DNA of 64,000 nt from Prevotella sp. (GCA_017430675.1 JAFRMM010000112.1:11251-75250); one strand, 5' to 3'; numbered from the stretch's first letter, positions 41,642-51,907 are shown. Numbers and translations: made by a program. The notes: a model not told the origin generated them from the sequence alone.

Positions 41642-44600
41642 TTAATTGATGTGATAGTCCAGACTCTCATGCTTTTCTATATAGTCGATGAGCGTGTGTC
41701 GCACGTCAACACCGTTGCCCTTGCTGCGGAGCAGCACATGGCTCTTGCCAAGGGAGTCGCGTAGTTGGAAGAAGAGTTGTGTCTTCCCTGGATGGCTGCT
41801 GATGATCTCATTGAGGTCGGCCACGATCTGCTCGTCCAGCAGATCCGTCACCATAGAGATGGTGATACGCTCCACTGCCTTTTCCTTGACGGTCTGAAGG
41901 ATCTCAACACTCTGTACCTTCAGCGACATAATGTCACTGTATTGGAAACGGGGTTGCACCTTGGCCATGATATAGACAGAAGCCCCTTCTTTGAGCCACC
42001 CGTTCCACTTGGCCCAGTCCTCTTCGAACAAAGCGAGTTCGCCTGAACCCTCGAAATCCTCTAATGTGACAAAGCCGCAGGGGTTGCCGCGTCTGTCCAG
42101 TTTGGTCCTGATGGTTGTCACGATGCCGCCGATGACCACATCCTCGCGCCCCTTCAGACTGCTAATGTCTGACAATTCGGCACACTTGGTGTTGCAGAGG
42201 TTGTCGAGGATGATCTTGTACTCGTCCAATGGATGGGCGGAGAGGTAGATGCCTACCAGTTCGCGCTCTTTGTTCAGACGCTCTATGTCACTCCAGCGCT
42301 CATCTGATTTGGGAAGCGGGGGCGTGGCAATCTCAATGTCATCGAAACCACCGAACAGAGAGTTCTGAGACTGTGCCTTCTCTTGTTGGTAAGTCTGGCC
42401 ATAACGTACCAGGGTGTCCAGGAACATCTCGCCCTTGACATTGGTGGCGAAGTAGTCCTCGCGACGAATGCCGAAACTGTCGAAACCGCCACTCAAGGCC
42501 AGCACCTCACAGGCCTTACGGTTGATGTTCTGGAAACTGACACGTTGCACGAAGTCAAAAATATCCTTATAGGGACCATTTTTCTCCCGCTCGTTGATGA
42601 TGGCCTCCGCAGCACCGTCGCCCAGACCTTTAATACCTGCCAGCCCGAAACGGATCTCACCATGGTGGTTCACGCCGAACTTCTCGTAACTCTCATTCAC
42701 GTCAGGCCCCAGGGTGGCGATTCCCATCTGCTTGCACTCGTCCATCAGTTTCGTAATCTCCGTGATCTGGTCACGGCGGCGGCTCATGATGGCGGCCATG
42801 AACTCTGCGGGGTAGTTGGCCTTCAGATAGGCCGTCTGATATGCCACCCATGAGTAGCAGGCAGCGTGCGACTTGTTGAAGGCGTAGGAGGCAAAAGCCT
42901 CCCAGTCTGCCCAAATCTTCTCGAGCACCTTGGGATCGTGGCCGTTCTTCTTGCCTCCCTCAATGAACTTTGGTTTCATGGCATCAACGATGTCCTTCTT
43001 CTTCTTACCCATGGCTTTACGGAGGGCATCACTCTCACCCCGGGTGAAGTCGGCCAACAGTCGCGAGAGCAACATGACTTGCTCCTGATAGACGGTGATG
43101 CCATAGGTATCCTTGAGGTATTTCTCCATCACGGGGATATCGTATGTGATGGGTTCGTCACCATGCTTACGACGGATAAACTGGGGGATATAGCCCATAG
43201 GTCCTGGACGGTAGAGGGCGTTCATGGCTATCAGATCCTCGAATACAGTAGGTTTCAACTCGCGGAGATACTTACGCATGCCATCGGACTCGAACTGGAA
43301 AGTACCCACGGTACGCCCCTCTTGGTAGAGTTTGTAAGTCTTGGGATCATCGATGGGGATATTGTCGAGATCAATCTCAATACCTCGTGTACGTTTGATA
43401 TTGGCACAGGCCTCCTTCAACTCGGAGAGCGTCTTCAGTCCGAGGAAGTCCATCTTGATGAGCCCTGTCGATTCAATGACATGACCATCGTACTGGGTAC
43501 AGTTGGTCTTGGTGCCTTTGAAGTCTGGATCATCGGCCGTCGAGACAGGCACATGGTCGCTGATGGCGTCGCGACAGATGATAAAACCACAGGCATGGAT
43601 ACCCGTGCCTCGCACCGTTCCTTCCAACATCTTTGCATATTTGATGGTATTGGAGAGCGCCAGATCACTGGAAGCCTCAGCATCCCGCAGTTCAGGTACA
43701 TATTTGATGGCGTTGGGCAGGTTCATCTTTGTCGCCTTCCCATCTGGACCATCTGGTAGGCGGTCGGGGATAGCCTTGCACAAAGCATTGGAAACAGGGA
43801 TGGGCACTTTCTCCACACGGGCCACGTCCTTGATGGAGTTCTTCGTGGCCATTGTGGCATAGGTGATGATATGGGCACAGTTCTCGTGTCCGTATTTGTC
43901 TTCCACCCATTTCAGAACCTTACCGCGCCCGTCATCATCAAAGTCTGTGTCGATATCAGGCAGTGAGATACGGTCAGGATTCAGGAAACGCTCGAATAGC
44001 AGGTCGTATTTCAGGGGGTCGATCTTTGTGATGCCAAGGCAGTAGGCCACCACCGAACCAGCCGCCGAGCCGCGCCCAGGGCCTACCATCACGTCTAGTT
44101 CGTCGCGGGCAGAGTTGATGAAGTCTTGCACGATGAGGAAGTAGCCTGGGAATCCCATGGTTTTCATGATGTGCAACTCGAACTTCACGCGCTCCATCAC
44201 GTCGTCAGGAATCGGTTCTCCGTAACGCTTCTTGGCACCTTTATAGGCCAGTTCTGCCAGATAGTCGGCCTCGAACTTGATGCGGTACAACTTGTCGTAG
44301 CCTCCCAGTTTCTTGATTTTCTTCTCACCCTCTTCTGGCGGCAGTTGGTTCTCGCCATTCTCGTCACTGGTGAACTCGTCGTGGAGTTGTTGCTCCGTAA
44401 ACTTCTGCCGCCACTCCTCCTCCGTACCAAAGGACTCGGGAATAGGGAAGAAGGGCATGATTGGATCATTGTCGAGACTGTAGGTCTCCACCTTGTCGAG
44501 AATCTCAACGGTGTTAGCCATGGCCTCTGGTACATCGCTGAAAATGTCGTACATTTCCTGGCGCGTCTTGAACCACTCCTGTTTGGAATAGAGCATGCGG

Positions 44601-45367
44601 GTGGGGTCGTCGAGATCCTTACCAGTAGAGAGACAGAGCAAATGGTCGTGTGCCTCGGCATTCTCCTTATCCACAAAATGGGCATCGTTGGTGCAGATCA
44701 GTTTGATGCCATACTCCTTAGCCAGTTCTATCAGTACCTTATTGGCCTGCTGCTGCAAGGGATAGGTCTCACGGTTGGCACGGAGGGTAGGATCCGTTAC
44801 CTCATGGCGCTGCAGTTCCAGATAGTAGTCATCACCCCAGAGCCGCTTATGCCACTCAATGGCCTCACGGGCTCCCGTGATGTCACCCTTGAGGATCTTG
44901 GCAGGTACCTCACCGGCGATACAGGCGGAACAGACAATCAGGTCCTCGTGGTACTTCTCCAGTTCCTTGCGGTCTGTACGGGGGCGGTTATAGAAACCAT
45001 CCACCCACGAATTGCTGACAAGTTTAATCAGGTTCTTGTAGCCGTTCAAGTTCTTGGCGAGTACGATGAGGTGGTAACCGCCAAGGTCTTCCTTGGTCTC
45101 CTTCAGGTTCATATCACCACGGCGGGCCACATACATCTCACAGCCGAATATCGGCTTGAAAGGCTCTAGCCCATCCTTCTTGCGCTGTTTGTTCACACCG
45201 ATGCAGATGTCGTGAAATTCCTTAATGCCAAACATGTCGCCATGGTCCGTGATAGCCATACCTTTCATACCGTCGGAAATGGCCTTATCTACAAGTTTCT
45301 TGATGCTCGACTGCCCGTCGAGAATAGAATAGTATGTATGTACGTGCAGATGTACGAAATCTTCCAT
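41642..45367 (-). CDS. dnaE: DNA polymerase III alpha subunit
   Basis: 1241 residues. The N-terminal PHP domain carries FVHLHVHTYYSILDG and MAITDHGDMFG. The polymerase core includes GPGRGSAAGSVVAYCLGIT and the catalytic acids in LPDIDTDFDDDGRGKV. Tandem HhH and a C-terminal OB-fold follow (EDVVIGGIVTTIRTKLDRRG). It is the replicative polymerase of the beta-clamp complex. I start at 45367 (MEDFVHLHVHT), after the promoter at 45399. Confidence 0.97.
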   Translation of the reverse strand: MEDFVHLHVHTYYSILDGQSSIKKLVDKAISDGMKGMAITDHGDMFGIKEFHDICIGVNKQRKKDGLEPFKPIFGCEMYVARRGDMNLKETKEDLGGYHLIVLAKNLNGYKNLIKLVSNSWVDGFYNRPRTDRKELEKYHEDLIVCSACIAGEVPAKILKGDITGAREAIEWHKRLWGDDYYLELQRHEVTDPTLRANRETYPLQQQANKVLIELAKEYGIKLICTNDAHFVDKENAEAHDHLLCLSTGKDLDDPTRMLYSKQEWFKTRQEMYDIFSDVPEAMANTVEILDKVETYSLDNDPIMPFFPIPESFGTEEEWRQKFTEQQLHDEFTSDENGENQLPPEEGEKKIKKLGGYDKLYRIKFEADYLAELAYKGAKKRYGEPIPDDVMERVKFELHIMKTMGFPGYFLIVQDFINSARDELDVMVGPGRGSAAGSVVAYCLGITKIDPLKYDLLFERFLNPDRISLPDIDTDFDDDGRGKVLKWVEDKYGHENCAHIITYATMATKNSIKDVARVEKVPIPVSNALCKAIPDRLPDGPDGKATKMNLPNAIKYVPELRDAEASSDLALSNTIKYAKMLEGTVRGTGIHACGFIICRDAISDHVPVSTADDPDFKGTKTNCTQYDGHVIESTGLIKMDFLGLKTLSELKEACANIKRTRGIEIDLDNIPIDDPKTYKLYQEGRTVGTFQFESDGMRKYLRELKPTVFEDLIAMNALYRPGPMGYIPQFIRRKHGDEPITYDIPVMEKYLKDTYGITVYQEQVMLLSRLLADFTRGESDALRKAMGKKKKDIVDAMKPKFIEGGKKNGHDPKVLEKIWADWEAFASYAFNKSHAACYSWVAYQTAYLKANYPAEFMAAIMSRRRDQITEITKLMDECKQMGIATLGPDVNESYEKFGVNHHGEIRFGLAGIKGLGDGAAEAIINEREKNGPYKDIFDFVQRVSFQNINRKACEVLALSGGFDSFGIRREDYFATNVKGEMFLDTLVRYGQTYQQEKAQSQNSLFGGFDDIEIATPPLPKSDERWSDIERLNKERELVGIYLSAHPLDEYKIILDNLCNTKCAELSDISSLKGREDVVIGGIVTTIRTKLDRRGNPCGFVTLEDFEGSGELALFEEDWAKWNGWLKEGASVYIMAKVQPRFQYSDIMSLKVQSVEILQTVKEKAVERITISMVTDLLDEQIVADLNEIISSHPGKTQLFFQLRDSLGKSHVLLRSKGNGVDVRHTLIDYIEKHESLDYHIN

Positions 45368-45398
45368 CTTTATTTTGTGCTCTTTCTTTTTTAAGCCC

Positions 45399-45406
45399 CA
45401 AAGATA
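45399..45406 (-). promoter_or_regulatory. TAnnTTTG promoter of dnaE
   Basis: TATCTTTG on the minus strand, 31 bp before the start. Confidence 0.6.
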
Positions 45407-45470
45407 CACCTAAATCTTGTAAATACCAAAAGAAAAACGTGAAAAGTTTGTAACTTACGTGAAAAATATG

Positions 45471-45478
45471 TACCTTTG
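45471..45478 (+). promoter_or_regulatory. TAnnTTTG promoter of psd
   Basis: TACCTTTG, 31 bp before the psd ATG; divergent from dnaE. Confidence 0.6.
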
Positions 45479-45509
45479 CACGCAAAATAGGAAACAATCA
45501 AAATAACTA

Positions 45510-46199
45510 ATGGGAGAAAGAATCAAGAAACTGAAGAAGATCAGGATTCATCGCGAAGGCACTAACGAACTGTTTCTGAGTGCATTGGCCATTGTTGGCA
45601 TCGCGGCTCTGCTCTGGTATTCTTTCAGTACGACTATACCTTTCTGGATTTTTATCGTCATCTTCGGAATCGCGTGGGCGATGGCGCTGAACTTTTACAG
45701 ATGCCCTATCCGCTATTTCAATGGAGATACAGAAAAATTGGTCGTTGCTCCTGCCGATGGAAAGATTGTCGTTGTCGAGGAAGCAGAGGAAAACGAATAT
45801 TTCCACGATAAGCGTTTGATGATCTCCATCTTCATGAGTCCGCTGAACGTCCATGCTAACTGGTTTCCCATCGACGGTAAGGTGAAATTTGTTCACCATC
45901 AGGACGGCAACTATCACAAGGCATGGCTACCGAAGGCCAGTGAGGAAAATGAGCATGCCGACATCATGATCACTACTCCAGACGGAGAGGATGTCCTCGT
46001 GCGCCAGATTGCTGGAGCGATGGCTCGGCGTATTGTCACATACGCCAAGGAAGGTGAGGAGTGTTTTATCGACGAGCATCTGGGATTTATCAAACTGGGG
46101 TCTCGCGTGGATGTCTATCTTCCACTGACTGCTAAGGCCACCGTCACTATTGGCCAGCCCACGACAGGTGATCAGACTGTGATTGCTAAGATGAAGTGA
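45510..46199 (+). CDS. psd: Phosphatidylserine decarboxylase
   Basis: 229 residues with an N-terminal membrane segment (about 22-60) and the decarboxylase core: [30 protein letters not shown] and [15 protein letters not shown], where self-cleavage at G197-S198 makes the pyruvoyl cofactor. It converts phosphatidylserine to phosphatidylethanolamine. The next gene, pssA, supplies its substrate. Confidence 0.94.
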   Translation: MGERIKKLKKIRIHREGTNELFLSALAIVGIAALLWYSFSTTIPFWIFIVIFGIAWAMALNFYRCPIRYFNGDTEKLVVAPADGKIVVVEEAEENEYFHDKRLMISIFMSPLNVHANWFPIDGKVKFVHHQDGNYHKAWLPKASEENEHADIMITTPDGEDVLVRQIAGAMARRIVTYAKEGEECFIDEHLGFIKLGSRVDVYLPLTAKATVTIGQPTTGDQTVIAKMK

Positions 46200-46218
46200 A
46201 GTGTAAACGAAGTAAAGA

Positions 46219-46929
46219 ATGAGCATCAAGAAGCACATCCCTAACGCCATTACTTGCTGCAACCTCATCTCTGGTAGCATAGCCACTTATTACGCCATCT
46301 GCGGACTATATGACTATGCGCTGGCCTTCATCATCATTGGCGCTGTCTTCGATTTTTTCGACGGTATGTGTGCCCGTCTCCTGAATGTATCTTCATCTAT
46401 CGGGAAGGAACTTGACTCCCTGGCCGACGATATCACATTCGGACTGGCCCCCTCCGCCATCCTCTTCTCCTACCTCATGGAGCAGAACTGGACAGGTATC
46501 ATGCAGGGGAACCGACTGGCATTCCTGCTTCCGTTTTTGGCATTCGTGATGGCAGCCTTCTCTGCCCTCCGACTGGCCAAGTTTAACCTTGATGAGCGTC
46601 AGGCATTGGGATTTATCGGACTGCCCACTCCTGCCAATGCGCTTTTCTGGGGCTCTTTGATTGCTGGTGCTGGCAGTTGGTTGGCCCATGTGCCTTATAT
46701 TTGTTATATCCTTCTGGCTGGTATGTTCCTCAGTTGCTATCTGCTTGTGGCGGAGATTCCTATGTTTGCCCTGAAGTTCAAACACTGGGGCTGGAAAGGC
46801 AATGAGATTAAATACATCTTTGTTCTCACGTGCATACCCCTTCTCCTGATTCTGGGGGTCGGTGGTTTTGCAGCCATTATCGCATGGTATGTCATCCTGT
46901 CTGTCGCAACTACCAAGAAAACAATCTAA
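46219..46929 (+). CDS. pssA: CDP-diacylglycerol-serine O-phosphatidyltransferase
   Basis: 236 residues, polytopic. The CDP-alcohol phosphotransferase motif DG(x)2AR(x)8G(x)3D(x)3D is present as DFFDGMCARLLNVSSSIGKELDSLADD. It makes phosphatidylserine for Psd, encoded 19 bp upstream. Membrane segments alternate through the remainder. Confidence 0.94.
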   Translation: MSIKKHIPNAITCCNLISGSIATYYAICGLYDYALAFIIIGAVFDFFDGMCARLLNVSSSIGKELDSLADDITFGLAPSAILFSYLMEQNWTGIMQGNRLAFLLPFLAFVMAAFSALRLAKFNLDERQALGFIGLPTPANALFWGSLIAGAGSWLAHVPYICYILLAGMFLSCYLLVAEIPMFALKFKHWGWKGNEIKYIFVLTCIPLLLILGVGGFAAIIAWYVILSVATTKKTI

Positions 46930-46944
46930 AACACCAATTCGGAA

Positions 46945-47394
46945 ATGAAGACAATTATCGCCGTTATCGTATTCGGAATTATCATTCTTGCTGTCATTGT
47001 GATGGTAGTGATTAATTTCTCTTATAAGGGAATCCGGAAAATTAAGGAGGAAGTGGAGGAAAACTACTACCGCAACCAGAAACTGAAAGAGCAGAAAGAG
47101 AAGAACCCCTTCGGTGAGGACTATTTTAAGAGTGCCTCAACCCCTAAAAACAAGCCGAAGGCCAAGAGTGAAAGACAGGAGCGTCCACAGCCTGAGAAAC
47201 AGGAACGTTCTCATTCCCAAGAACGAGTGCAAGACCGCCAGCAGGAACGTCGGCGCCCTGAGCAGGAAGAAACTACTGCCCGTAATCAGACTACGGGCAG
47301 CAGTGTAACCATCATTGACGATCGGGACGTCGAGGATAAGCGTAAGATCTTCGACCACAGCGACGGTGAATACGTTGAGTTCGAAGAAGTCTAA
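46945..47394 (+). CDS. DUF4834-family protein
   Basis: 149 residues: an N-terminal membrane helix (MKTIIAVIVFGIIILAVIVMVVINF), a short amphipathic part ending NPFGEDYFKS, then a long Arg/Gln/Glu low-complexity region and an acidic end (IIDDRDVEDKRKIFDHSDGEYVEFEEV). The end matches the DUF4834 pattern of Bacteroidetes. Function unknown. Third gene after psd and pssA. Confidence 0.8.
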   Translation: MKTIIAVIVFGIIILAVIVMVVINFSYKGIRKIKEEVEENYYRNQKLKEQKEKNPFGEDYFKSASTPKNKPKAKSERQERPQPEKQERSHSQERVQDRQQERRRPEQEETTARNQTTGSSVTIIDDRDVEDKRKIFDHSDGEYVEFEEV

Positions 47395-47403
47395 GCGAGA
47401 AGT

Positions 47404-48114
47404 TTAGTTGTGGACGAGTGTGCCGATGGGGCTACCGTCCATCACCTTCTTCAGATTCCCCACAATATCCATATTGAACACATAGATGGGCAGGTTGTTG
47501 TCCTGACACATGCAGATGGCAGTCAGGTCCATCACCTTCAGGCCGCGTGCCAGCACCTCCTTATAGGTGATCTCGTCAAACTTCGTAGCCGTGGGATCCT
47601 TCTCGGGGTCAGCCGTATAGACACCATCCACGCGGGTACCCTTCAGCATCACGTCGGCCTCGATCTCGATGCCGCGCAGAGAGGAGCCGGTATCCGTGGT
47701 GAAGTAGGGGGAACCCGTTCCTGCCGAGAAGATACAGACGTAACCGGCCTCCATGGCCTCGATGGCCTTCCACTTGGTATAGAACTCGCCGATGGGCTCC
47801 ATGCGGATGGCCGTCAGTACCTTGTTTTTTACACCCACAGCACCTAAGGCGCTGCTCAGTGCCAGAGAGTTGATCACTGTGGCACACATGCCCATCTGGT
47901 CGCCCTTCACACGGTCGAAACCCTTTTGGGAGCCTGACAGTCCACGGAAGATATTACCACCACCGATGACGATGCCGATCTGGACACCCATCTCACTGAC
48001 CTCCTTGATCTGTTTCGCATAGTCGCTCAATCGTTCAGGGTCTATGCCGTAGCCCTGCTTGCCCATCAGGCTCTCACCTGAGAGTTTCAAAAGAATTCTG
48101 TTAAATCTTGCCAT
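47404..48114 (-). CDS. pyrH: UMP kinase
   Basis: 236 residues with KLSGESLMGKQGYGIDPERL, GIVIGGGNIFRG, GTGSPYFTTDTGSSLRGIEIEADVMLKGTRVDGVYTADP and LKVMDLTAICMCQDNNLPIYVF. It phosphorylates UMP to UDP. It converges with the DUF4834 gene and overlaps birA by 14 bp. Confidence 0.96.
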   Translation of the reverse strand: MARFNRILLKLSGESLMGKQGYGIDPERLSDYAKQIKEVSEMGVQIGIVIGGGNIFRGLSGSQKGFDRVKGDQMGMCATVINSLALSSALGAVGVKNKVLTAIRMEPIGEFYTKWKAIEAMEAGYVCIFSAGTGSPYFTTDTGSSLRGIEIEADVMLKGTRVDGVYTADPEKDPTATKFDEITYKEVLARGLKVMDLTAICMCQDNNLPIYVFNMDIVGNLKKVMDGSPIGTLVHN

Positions 48115-48859
48115 ACACCTTATTATTAATTATATAAGAAACTTCCTTGAAAGCATAGATCCGTGCCGTCCCCTCCGTATCAAGCAGCACCAGACGGCCG
48201 TCGTTGAGCACATCCAGCACCCTGGCCAGAAACCGTCCCTTGGCATCCTCGTACTCATAGTAATCATCTTTGTGATACAGTAGGTGGCGATAGTCGGCAG
48301 AGACCATTTCCCACTCGCTGCCAAACGTCTCTTCAAGCCGCTGGAGGAAGTCGTTAAGCAAGGCCTCACGATCGGTTTCGTATCCTAGGATCTGGCAGAG
48401 CGACACGGGATTGGGGGCATCGCTCCGAAACACCTCCTGATTCACGTTGATGCCAATGCCGATGATGCTGTCCTTGATGGTGCTCCCCTGCAACTGATTC
48501 TCTATCAGTATCCCGCAGAGTTTGTTATCACCGTAATAGATATCATTTGGCCATTTGATCCGCAGTGGCGCTTTGTCTGTTGAAGGTTCGAGCCATTGCT
48601 CTAACGTCTTGCAGAGTGCCACGGACACGACCTCCGAGATCAGGAACTGTCTGCTGGCGGGAATATCCGTGGGATGAATCAGCATAGAAAATGTCAGGTT
48701 CTTGCTGCGCTCACTCTCCCACGTGTTCGTGCCGCAACCCCGTCCAGCCGTCTGGTAGTCAGCCACGACGCAAAACTCATTCGGAACCGTCCCCTGTGAG
48801 TTTCTCAGCCAGCGGTTGGTGGAGTCCGTCTCGTTGATATGAATAACCTTAAAATCCAT
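48101..48859 (-). CDS. birA: Biotin-[acetyl-CoA-carboxylase] ligase
   Basis: 252 residues. Motifs: DSTNRWL, the biotinyl-AMP loop ADYQTAGRGCGTNTWES, LRIKWPNDIYYGDNKLCGILIEN and IIGIGINVNQ. The protein has no N-terminal HTH, so it is a ligase without the repressor domain. It attaches biotin to carboxylases. Its 3' end overlaps the pyrH start. Confidence 0.93.
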   Translation of the reverse strand: MDFKVIHINETDSTNRWLRNSQGTVPNEFCVVADYQTAGRGCGTNTWESERSKNLTFSMLIHPTDIPASRQFLISEVVSVALCKTLEQWLEPSTDKAPLRIKWPNDIYYGDNKLCGILIENQLQGSTIKDSIIGIGINVNQEVFRSDAPNPVSLCQILGYETDREALLNDFLQRLEETFGSEWEMVSADYRHLLYHKDDYYEYEDAKGRFLARVLDVLNDGRLVLLDTEGTARIYAFKEVSYIINNKVYGKI

Positions 48860-48869
48860 AATCCGCTTG

Positions 48870-48877
48870 CAAAGTTA
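48870..48877 (-). promoter_or_regulatory. TAnnTTTG promoter of birA
   Basis: TAACTTTG on the minus strand, 10 bp before the start. Confidence 0.55.
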
Positions 48878-48889
48878 CAATATTTTTTG

Positions 48890-48897
48890 TAATTTTG
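48890..48897 (+). promoter_or_regulatory. TAnnTTTG promoter of tadA
   Basis: TAATTTTG, 4 bp before the ATG at 48902. Together with the birA box it leaves 12 bp between, including the palindrome TTACAA/TTGTAA. Confidence 0.55.
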
Positions 48898-48901
48898 CAA
48901 C

Positions 48902-49357
48902 ATGATTGAGCAAGAACAGCAAAAAAAAGATGAACGCTATATGCAGATGGCCATCGAAGAGGCCTGTATGGCGTATGAAAAAGGTGAGATTCCCATCGGT
49001 GCAGTTGTGGTGTGTAAGGAGCGGGTTGTCTCCCGAGCCCATAACCTGACAGAGACGCTCTGCGACGTCACGGCCCATGCTGAGATGCTGGCGATTACGG
49101 CCGCAGCGAACACCCTGGGCGGCAAATACTTGACAGACTGCACGCTTTACGTTACGGTGGAACCCTGTACGATGTGCGCAGGTGCCCTCGGCTGGGCACA
49201 GATTCCCCGTATCGTCTATGGCGCTATGGATGAGAAAAGGGGTTATCACGAGTATGCACCAAGAGCGATGCATCCCAAGGCTGTGGTCCTCGGAGGCGTA
49301 TTTGAGGAAGAATGCCGTCAGTTGATGGTGGATTTCTTTAAGTCAAGGCGCTCATAG
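48902..49357 (+). CDS. tadA: tRNA-specific adenosine deaminase
   Basis: 151 residues. Zinc-binding H59-A60-E61 (DVTAHAEML) and C89/C92 (VEPCTMCAG). It edits adenosine 34 to inosine in tRNA-Arg(ACG). The promoter is almost at the ATG, giving a nearly leaderless message. The end overlaps the next gene by 6 bp. Confidence 0.93.
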   Translation: MIEQEQQKKDERYMQMAIEEACMAYEKGEIPIGAVVVCKERVVSRAHNLTETLCDVTAHAEMLAITAAANTLGGKYLTDCTLYVTVEPCTMCAGALGWAQIPRIVYGAMDEKRGYHEYAPRAMHPKAVVLGGVFEEECRQLMVDFFKSRRS

Positions 49358-50008
49358 TCCCTCCTGCCTGATCCATGTGGAGTCCAAGGCCATGAAGATT
49401 TTCCGCTCGTCATAGATGCCAAGGATGAACTTGGCGGCGCGTGTCTCTGACGTCTCGTTGGGCATCACGGTGATTGGCTTGATCTTCCCGCTCCATTCCT
49501 CTGTGCGGGTCTTTCCTTCGGTATCTGCAATGGAGAGCCAGTCAAGTTTCAGGTAGGAGACATACAGTTCCCCTTTCGCCACATTGGTGGAGAAGGCCAT
49601 GCTCACCTCGCCTCCTGCCGGATCCACCACATATTCGTGGGATTCGAATAATGCGAAATCCCCCCGCTGCACCACCTGTATCATCTTGCTTTTCCCGTCG
49701 GAAGTGATGGTTACCTGGGTTTTACGCGGCTGTTTCGTGTAATTCTGCTCTTTGGAGCGTACGGTGATGACGTTCCGACCTCCATTTCCCGTCTCAGGCA
49801 ACACCTCCAGCCAACTGTCAGAGGCTTTGGCTGTCCATTCCCCACCGGCATAGAATATGATATCGGCCTTCTGGTCAGTCACGGCATGTAAGGTATCTGC
49901 CCTTTCAGTGGTCATATAGATTCCGCCCACCTCGTCGGCAATGCAGCCCGTTAGGATGGCAGCGAGGAAAGCAACTACGATAAGCAGATGTCTCTGAGTC
50001 GTTGGCAT
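49352..50008 (-). CDS. BACON-domain-like lipoprotein
   Basis: 218 residues: signal MPTTQRHLLIVVAFLAAILTGCIADE with a lipobox Cys, then two segments of the BACON type (GGEWTAKASDSWLEVLPETGNGGRNVITVRSKEQNYTKQPRKTQVTITS, later VSMAFSTNVAKGELYV). Such domains bind carbohydrate or host mucins at the cell surface. No catalytic motif. Confidence 0.78.
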   Translation of the reverse strand: MPTTQRHLLIVVAFLAAILTGCIADEVGGIYMTTERADTLHAVTDQKADIIFYAGGEWTAKASDSWLEVLPETGNGGRNVITVRSKEQNYTKQPRKTQVTITSDGKSKMIQVVQRGDFALFESHEYVVDPAGGEVSMAFSTNVAKGELYVSYLKLDWLSIADTEGKTRTEEWSGKIKPITVMPNETSETRAAKFILGIYDERKIFMALDSTWIRQEGL

Positions 50009-50049
50009 GTGATATGAACTAAAAAGAGGGATATTACTCCCTCCTCATG

Positions 50050-50122
50050 TGATCCGTTTGGGGCTCGAACCCAAGACCCCAACATTAAAAGTGTTGTGCT
50101 CTACCGACTGAGCTAACGGATC
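50050..50122 (-). tRNA. tRNA-Lys(TTT)
   Basis: 73 nt on the minus strand. Acceptor GATCCGT pairs with ACGGATC; anticodon stem CAACA/TGTTG encloses CTTTTAA, giving TTT; T-loop TTCGAGC. Promoter TACCTTTG upstream at 50153-50160. Confidence 0.95.
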
Positions 50123-50152
50123 AACCTTATTGCTTGTTTTTGAAAGCGGGTG

Positions 50153-50160
50153 CAAAGGTA
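50153..50160 (-). promoter_or_regulatory. TAnnTTTG promoter of tRNA-Lys
   Basis: TACCTTTG on the minus strand, 30 bp before the tRNA. Confidence 0.55.
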
Positions 50161-50217
50161 CAATGTTTTTTTGAATTAGCCAAATTTATTTGGAGGATTT
50201 TTGCTTTTCTGTCTGAT

Positions 50218-51315
50218 TTAGTCGGACGGAGCGTCCTCTTTCTTCGCATTCTCACCTTCTTTCGTTACGTATCGCTGATAATAAGCGATGAACAGTGTGG
50301 TGGCAGGCAGGGCGATGATCAGTCCGATGAATCCCAGCAGGGCACCCCATACGGAGAGCGAGAGCAGGAGGATGGCGGGGTTGAGGCCCATGGCCTTGCC
50401 CATGACCTTAGGCGTAACAACCATGTCGCAGATGAGTTGGACAACGATAAACACGGCAAGGGCCATGATCAGGATAATCCAGAAGTTCTGACCCGTATCG
50501 GCCGACTTCAGCAGGGCCAGTAGCACGGTGGGGATCAGGGCGAAGGTATGCAGGTAGGGCCCAAGGTCCATGATGCCGATCATGATGCCAAGGCCGATGG
50601 CCATGGGGAAGTCGATGATCGTGAAGCCGATGCAGAAGAGTACACCCATGATGAGGGCCACAAGTCCCTGGCCACGGATATAATTGTTCAGTTCACGCTC
50701 CACGTCGCCCATCAGTTCCTCCCAGAACGGACGCACCTTCTTGGGGAAGATCTTGATCCAGTTGTCCGTCAGGTACTCGTAGTCGAGCAGGATGAAGAAC
50801 ATATATAATAAGGTGATGAACGAGGCGATGATGCTGACGATGACACTGTAGGTCTGTCCGACCACGCTGAAGAGGCCGGGCATGACGGTCTTGATGCCGT
50901 CGGTGAAGGTGTCACTGCGGAAGAAGTTGCCGATCTCCTCCTGATTCTCGAGCCACCACTGGCTGATGGCGGCGGGGATGCTGGAGATATGGGCTGACTT
51001 GTGGATATAGTCGGTGGCCAACTGTCCCAGTTTCTCAAACTGCTCAATCATCGGCGGAATGATGAGATAGACGATGCCGCTGATGAGGGCGATGACGACG
51101 ATTAGTGTCAGGATAATGCTCAGTGCACGGGGCAGGTGCATGTGCCGCTCCACGAACTTGATGATGGGGTAGAGCAGATAGGCGAAGAACCAGGCGATGA
51201 AAAAAGGCAGCAGTACGCTGCTGAGGTAGTTCACAAGCAGCAGGATGCCGAGTACGAGCAGTCCGATTCCAATCCATCGGATTAATCGGTCAAAGGTGAT
51301 GGTTTCTCTTGTCAT
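50218..51315 (-). CDS. AI-2E family transporter
   Basis: 365 residues, polytopic, with the AI-2E/YdgG-PerM pattern: [41 protein letters not shown], then [50 protein letters not shown] and [33 protein letters not shown]. The family is linked to export of small molecules; the substrate here is unknown. I start at 51315, which overlaps tdk by 26 bp. Confidence 0.88.
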   Translation of the reverse strand: MTRETITFDRLIRWIGIGLLVLGILLLVNYLSSVLLPFFIAWFFAYLLYPIIKFVERHMHLPRALSIILTLIVVIALISGIVYLIIPPMIEQFEKLGQLATDYIHKSAHISSIPAAISQWWLENQEEIGNFFRSDTFTDGIKTVMPGLFSVVGQTYSVIVSIIASFITLLYMFFILLDYEYLTDNWIKIFPKKVRPFWEELMGDVERELNNYIRGQGLVALIMGVLFCIGFTIIDFPMAIGLGIMIGIMDLGPYLHTFALIPTVLLALLKSADTGQNFWIILIMALAVFIVVQLICDMVVTPKVMGKAMGLNPAILLLSLSVWGALLGFIGLIIALPATTLFIAYYQRYVTKEGENAKKEDAPSD

Positions 51316-51892
51316 TTTCTTCTTGTATGGCTTTTTGATAACATTCTCTGCAAAGTGGCTCATATTCCTGTGTCTCACCGAGAAGTACGCGCTGGGAGCC
51401 TTCGACGGTGCGGTGGCTGACGTAGGCGAGGCTGCCGCAGCGCACGCAGATGGCGTGAACCTTTGTCACTTCATCGGCGATGGCGCACAGGGCAGGCATC
51501 GGACCGAAGGGCTCTCCCTTGTAGTCCATGTCAAGTCCCGCAATGATAACACGGATACCACGGTTGGCGAGTTCGTTACACACGTCGGGCAGTCCCATGT
51601 CGAAAAACTGTGCCTCGTCAATGCCCACTACGTCGCAATCGGAGGAAAGCAGCAGGATACTCGCCGATGAGTCGATGGGTGTGGAGGGGATATGGCTCTG
51701 GTCATGGCTGACGACCTCTTCCTCGGAATATCTGACATCGATGGCGGGTTTGAAGATCTCCACCTTCTGCTTGGCGAACTGCGCACGGCGCAGACGGCGG
51801 ATCAGTTCCTCCGTCTTACCCGAGAACATCGAGCCGCAAACGACCTCGATTCTGCCAGGACGATGCATTTCACCAGTCATATTTCCCGTCAT
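51290..51892 (-). CDS. tdk: Thymidine kinase
   Basis: 200 residues with Walker [42 protein letters not shown] and a zinc site (CVRCG, CRECYQ). It salvages thymidine to dTMP, alongside the ThyA route elsewhere in the window. The promoter is TAATTTTG at 51900-51907 (minus). Confidence 0.94.
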   Translation of the reverse strand: MTGNMTGEMHRPGRIEVVCGSMFSGKTEELIRRLRRAQFAKQKVEIFKPAIDVRYSEEEVVSHDQSHIPSTPIDSSASILLLSSDCDVVGIDEAQFFDMGLPDVCNELANRGIRVIIAGLDMDYKGEPFGPMPALCAIADEVTKVHAICVRCGSLAYVSHRTVEGSQRVLLGETQEYEPLCRECYQKAIQEENDKRNHHL

Positions 51893-51899
51893 TTGGCGG

Positions 51900-51907
51900 C
51901 AAAATTA
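51900..51907 (-). promoter_or_regulatory. TAnnTTTG promoter of tdk
   Basis: TAATTTTG on the minus strand, 7 bp before the start. Confidence 0.55.

Noticed and set aside
44126..45169. 347-codon plus-strand ORF across dnaE
   Set aside because: Antisense to the PHP and polymerase domains; no start context or family.
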